From Myxocyprinus asiaticus (lineage: Eukaryota > Chordata > Actinopteri > Cypriniformes > Catostomidae), in contig NC_059385.1 in NCBI RefSeq assembly GCF_019703515.2, positions 32,536,501-32,600,500 of the forward strand: 64,000 nt of DNA. The letters are read 5' to 3'. Shown here piece by piece: positions 60,205 through 64,000 of the stretch. Below the pieces are notes generated by a model. That model was not told the origin of the DNA. It did no database searches and was given only the letters and a program-made list of their open reading frames with translations. The translations under genes were made by a program, and so were the position numbers. Positions within the stretch are counted from its first letter, which is position 1. Every line of letters begins with the position of its first letter.

Positions 60205-61053
60205 GGTTTCTGGCCAGCGAATGTGGGCGCATAAGTTAATGGCGTCTGCCCGTTTAACACGTGTCTCCGCTGGTACGATAACTTGGGGACAAAGCTGAGC
60301 TCTATAGCCAAATAATCTGTTTGACAAAAGTATGTGCGGGTATGTTTGTAAGAGATCGTGTGTGTGTGCAGTTAGTATGAGAGAGAGAGAACAGGGTGAC
60401 GGCACCAAAGCCGGTTTAGCAATCATGGGAGAGTCGACAACTGTTAGTTTTATCACTCAGAGACACAGTGAATGACGGGTTGGTAGAGAAATCAGTGAAG
60501 TTGACTCAGTTGAAGAGGGAAGAGAAATCTTTTTTTCTTCACTTCTGCAGGCAAAAGGGTGAGACGCTGATTGCTCAGCGGTCTCCTTCGGATCCGTTAG
60601 CGTGCTCGTGGAACACGGAGAATCTCAGCTCGTCCAGCGGGATGGAGATTTTATGGCCAAAGTTCAGGTACGTATGTTACTTCCTTGGGCAGCGAGACTA
60701 GACCTGGGAGCAGCAGGGCTGCAACTAGGCGCGACGAATACTGTCGCTGGAAGCCAGGCTTAGGAGGAATCTCTGGGGTTTTATACTCTCGATGACATCA
60801 TGGTTGAGAGGCGCATTCTGTCATACGTTTCATCCAATAGGATTTGAGAGTTCGATCCTTTAGAATTTCACACATAAGTGTAAAGTGAGCAAGGCTTGAT
60901 GGGATCTGTAGATCTGCAGTTTGGACTCCCTTTGTTTGATTTTGGCACCGTTTTGTGTTATCAGGCTTTGAGTGTTCCTACAGGCCTGAGACAGGATTTA
61001 TGATTATGTGTAGGCCTGCCTTTGTCTCCTAACTGAGCACATAAGGCCCAACA
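60205..61053. repeat. Dispersed LTR-like repeat, copy 2
   Basis: The second copy of the repeat at 303-1520, same orientation, ending at the same CCCAACA. It is shorter because several blocks present in copy 1 are missing, and because its left end meets the SINE tail. The open frame spanning this copy and the SINE on the minus strand is not a real gene. Confidence 0.65.
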
Positions 61054-61827
61054 CAAGCATGGGATAACAATTGGTTTTATGAATTGTGTATCTTGAGTCA
61101 CATATTGAAATGTCAGTTTGTGTGGTATGTGTGCACCTTTTAAGTGAATTAACATTTCTTCATTAGGCAGTCAGTTAACATATGTCTTTCCCTCTTAACA
61201 CGTCCAGATTTAGTCAAGGAAATCTACACATGATGCGTTAAAACATTTCCTGCACTGCACTGAATGTATTTTCATACCATAGGTTTTCACACAAGGTACC
61301 TTCATTTAAATTGTGGCTATTTTAGGCTCTGTAAACGGTGTAATTGCACAGTGACTCAAAGTTGCCATGTTGTAAAAAATAATAACTTGGGACTTTTTTC
61401 TCTCCATGAAAAAGAGCTTCACATAATATGGAATATCATTCAGTGTGCTTGGCTTATGCCTATGACAAGTGTTGTCATGGTTTCAAACTGTGAAATAAAC
61501 TGGTAGCCTTTGAGCATTTGGACTGGTGTGAGAAGACATTATTGACTACTGTAAATTGTAATTATGAGAATTTTTAGATATAATTTTGGTGAATTAACAC
61601 TATTGTTACTACTTTTTACCACTGCATTCAAACTTACAACAAAATAAGCATAGCTACCATTACATATTAATACAATTTTTGTATTTTATGGTATATCCAG
61701 CAAGGATAAAATAATATTTAAAAACAAGTAATTCAATTATAATTTGCTATTTATGTTTTGCCATTTTAATTTGTATTATAAATTATTATTATTAATTACA
61801 TATTAATGAGTACATTGTTGTTATTAT

Positions 61828-62356
61828 ACTGTACTTTGCAAAAGTCTTAGGCGCATTATATTTTTCACAAAAACATTTGTCTTAAAACGGTTATTTGATA
61901 TATTCTGCTTTATGTATCAGTAGGAAATATCAATTTTAGATTTCAACATTCCCTTTGCAAATAGAATTGAAAAGAAGAAAAACAAGGAGCCCTACAACAG
62001 ATGTTAATGCCCCCACAGAGCCCGGATGTCAACATCATTGAGTCAGTCCGGGATTACATGAAGAGACAGAAGAAATTAAATAGATAGAAGAACTGTGGCA
62101 AGTTCTCCAAGAAGCTTAGAAAATCCTATCTGCCCACAACTGTGTCCAGGTGTACCAATCGGTGCTGTTTTGAAGGCAAAGGTTGTCGCACTAAAGATTG
62201 ATTAGTATTTTTTTTATTTTTTTTATGTTAACTGGACTTTTTATGACATAAAATGATAAATGAAAACTATTTATGGCATTATTTTTGAAGACACCCTCTC
62301 AATGCAACATTTAAACTTTTTAAACATGCAACATGCCTTAAACTTTTGCACAGTAG
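61828..62356. mobile_element. Tc1-like deletion derivative
   Basis: The ends 'actgtactttgcaaaagtc' (after TA at 61826-61827) and 'acttttgcacagtag' (before a TA) are inverted relatives. The interior keeps only the last part of a transposase: 'cagagcccggatgtcaacat' encodes a degenerate (P)D-x-N-x-I-E motif. It also keeps the 3' region shared with 58791-59125. About 0.53 kb long against roughly 1.6 kb for a full Tc1. Confidence 0.75.
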
Positions 62357-62506
62357 TATGTGTCTATATATGTATGAGTATGCATGTATGAATAACAGAC
62401 CTGGCCTTTTTAAACAATCATCATTTGCTTTGTGTAAAAGTGGTCATTTGTAAGAGCTCATCTGAAAACACAAATTTGAGTCTCTTCACGTTGACTTGTT
62501 TCACAG

Positions 62507-62563
62507 CCACCTCTGCTAAAATGGGACTGGTTGAGATGAAAATATCCATAATTCCTGGTGCAG
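62507..62563 (+). CDS. auh: auh internal exon: crotonase active-site glutamate segment
   Basis: A 57-bp exon with acceptor gtttcacag and donor GTAAGC. It reads [20 protein letters not shown], matching [20 protein letters not shown] of human AUH. It keeps the conserved glutamate in GLVE and the PGxG loop. The phase (2 in, 1 out) fits the exon at 59476-59568 exactly: joined, they give ACDIRAAATSAKMG. The usual LVETK is LVEMK here. No following exon is found before the window ends, as expected for a gene continuing to the right. Confidence 0.85.
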
Positions 62564-64000
62564 GTAAGCATCTGTGTCTATTCTTGTATTCCTATGTTTT
62601 GGTTTGTAAGGGGGAAAATTTTTTGTAAAGGACCTTTTCTAAAAGTTTTGCCATTGTGCAGAGCAATTTTTCCCCTGAAATGAATGTGTGTAAATATTTA
62701 CAAATAGCTACACTTGTATCTCCGAGCCGCTGAACACTCAGCGCTGCTTTTGCATTTAACGTACATTACTGTTTTAAACATTGGCTTTTTGGAGAGCTCA
62801 ACCAGTTATCATATAGAGAAGCCGGGCTTCTAGGTGGGACAAATACATTTATTGAAAGCCCAATATTATTAAGAAACAATCAGTAATTAATAAACAATCA
62901 GATGCATATGCAAATAGCGCTAATGAAGCTACCATAGACTCCCAGAGAAGCACGCTGTCAGTGATGTATAATATTTTACTTTTATTTGCTAAAATATTGA
63001 AATGCACAAAGAGTAATATTTCATTATAGATTATTATATACATACAGTACATTGTCATATAATTTTATGTCATAAAGAGTATTTCTTAGGTCAGTGAATT
63101 GATGACAATATTTAAATTAATTAACTGCACAGTTTTCTGTGATTAATCGTGATTACCCATGGTATATTGTCACAAACAAATATAATCATAAATATATTAA
63201 CTCTAAATGGATAGAGTTAATTAGACACATTTTTACAGGTATAATTATTTGAAACAAGTACAGTATATTCTGGTGTTTTCCAGTGGACTTTTTTAATAAT
63301 AGGATTAAATGGGCAGATCAAATCAAGCTTTATTGGCAAGAGAAACTTAAGTGCACATTGACAATGCATTATTAGACACTACAAACAGATATAAAACATA
63401 TTGAATGCTGAAGCTTAATTTGCTGAAGTTTAAAATGTCATAACTGTTATTTTCTTTGGCTGCCGTTTAGGCTCTATCGCACACATGCTGGGTCTCTCTT
63501 GTGTGATTTCGCTTTTGACGCTGGTTCAGATGACAATAAGTGAGCATTTTCTGTGATGTGAAGAGATATGACAGCTTGCCCATGTTTTTCTCCCTCTTGG
63601 AGCACCGCTTGTGGGTATAGTCTCCATTCTCCGTACAGTAAATCTGCTCCCGTGTTTATTATGCCCATAACATGTGTCACGTGTAATGAAAAAGTGTGTA
63701 CTGCTCCACACAATCAGTTTCTGTGCTAGGATGTGCAGTCGAGTCAAACGTGCGCCTCTTGGAAACTTATATGTGCCAATTTTAGTAACAAGAAGTGGGG
63801 GAAAATATTAGTGAAGTTTCAGAAAGTAAAACCAAAAAATTGGATACTGCATTAATTGTGTTGATATTTTTTATTTATTTTTTTATGCATTAAGTAGTCA
63901 ACTGTTAATCACAGAAATTAATGCTTTAAATTGCCCAGCCCTTGTATTATACATGTATTAATCTTGGCATCACTGCATTTCTTTTTTTAACCCTATTATT
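62564..64000 (+). other. auh: auh intron, continuing past the window
   Basis: AT-rich, no recognised exon or RNA gene. A short LINE-tail-like phrase (aatcaagctttattggcaag) occurs near 63322. Nothing else is notable. Confidence 0.5.

Larger units (their letters stand above)
59569..62506 (+). other. auh: auh intron with SINE, LTR-like repeat and deleted Tc1
   Basis: A 2.9-kb intron. It contains a tRNA-derived SINE (59759-60202), a dispersed repeat (60205-61053) and a Tc1 deletion derivative (61828-62356). The unassigned remainder (61054-61827) is AT-rich with no exon. Confidence 0.6.

Noticed and set aside
59926..60456. A 176-aa minus-strand open frame
   Set aside because: It spans a SINE and an unrelated repeat and has no family resemblance; its length is chance.

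Overview
The window is a piece of a vertebrate nuclear genome, most likely a teleost and probably a cyprinid-type fish. Four things point that way: split genes with GT-AG introns, AT-rich introns, many Tc1/mariner, hAT-like and TTAA-bounded transposon remnants, and proteins of vertebrate developmental and clock-linked families. The species call is an inference from repeat style and protein similarity, not from a search.

Three families of genuine genes lie on the + strand. The order matches ROR2 - NFIL3 - AUH in human (chromosome 9q22, all three on one strand), so the synteny is ancient. (1) ror2, a Wnt5a receptor tyrosine kinase, occupies 7272-43818. Eight exons are visible with perfectly compatible phases: N-terminal linker, Ig-like domain, a 34-bp microexon, two Frizzled (CRD) exons, kringle, transmembrane, and one large exon holding the whole kinase and C-terminal tail. 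The signal-peptide exon lies upstream of the window. The 3' UTR ends near a poly(A) signal at 44671. (2) Two intronless bZIP reading frames of the NFIL3/E4BP4 family lie in tandem: a short divergent paralogue (45824-46708, 294 aa) and a canonical nfil3 (51432-52799, 455 aa). (3) Two exons of auh (AU-binding enoyl-CoA hydratase, mitochondrial leucine catabolism) lie at 59476-59568 and 62507-62563. No earlier auh exon could be found between nfil3 and the first of these.

Region by region. 1-6130 is repeat-dense: a dispersed LTR-like repeat, an L1-type LINE 3' end carrying a 36-bp-arm palindrome, a pair of direct repeats resembling a short non-autonomous LTR element, and a fold-back Tc1 derivative. 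7353-36044 holds the large ror2 introns with many MITE fragments, a truncated Tc1, a 1.0-kb inverted-repeat element, and a 1.12-kb hAT-type element that still shows its 8-bp target duplication. 36807-41142 holds a Sleeping Beauty-type Tc1 nested inside a TTAA-bounded MITE, and two MITEs abutting each other at a TTAA. 44700-45450 holds a MITE, a GATA microsatellite framed by 20-bp inverted arms, and a 50-bp duplicated scrap of the neighbouring bZIP gene. 53060-59470 holds a Tc1 nested in another inverted-repeat element plus a chimeric Tc1 fragment. 59759-61053 holds a tRNA-derived SINE and a second copy of the LTR-like repeat.

No operon, CRISPR, phage or other prokaryotic feature is present. 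I saw no clearly new biological system. The most unusual signals are the displaced bZIP-exon fragment next to the framed GATA tract, the auh locus without visible 5' exons and with odd substitutions at conserved positions, and the layered transposon nests. Each transposase examined has lost catalytic or start residues.
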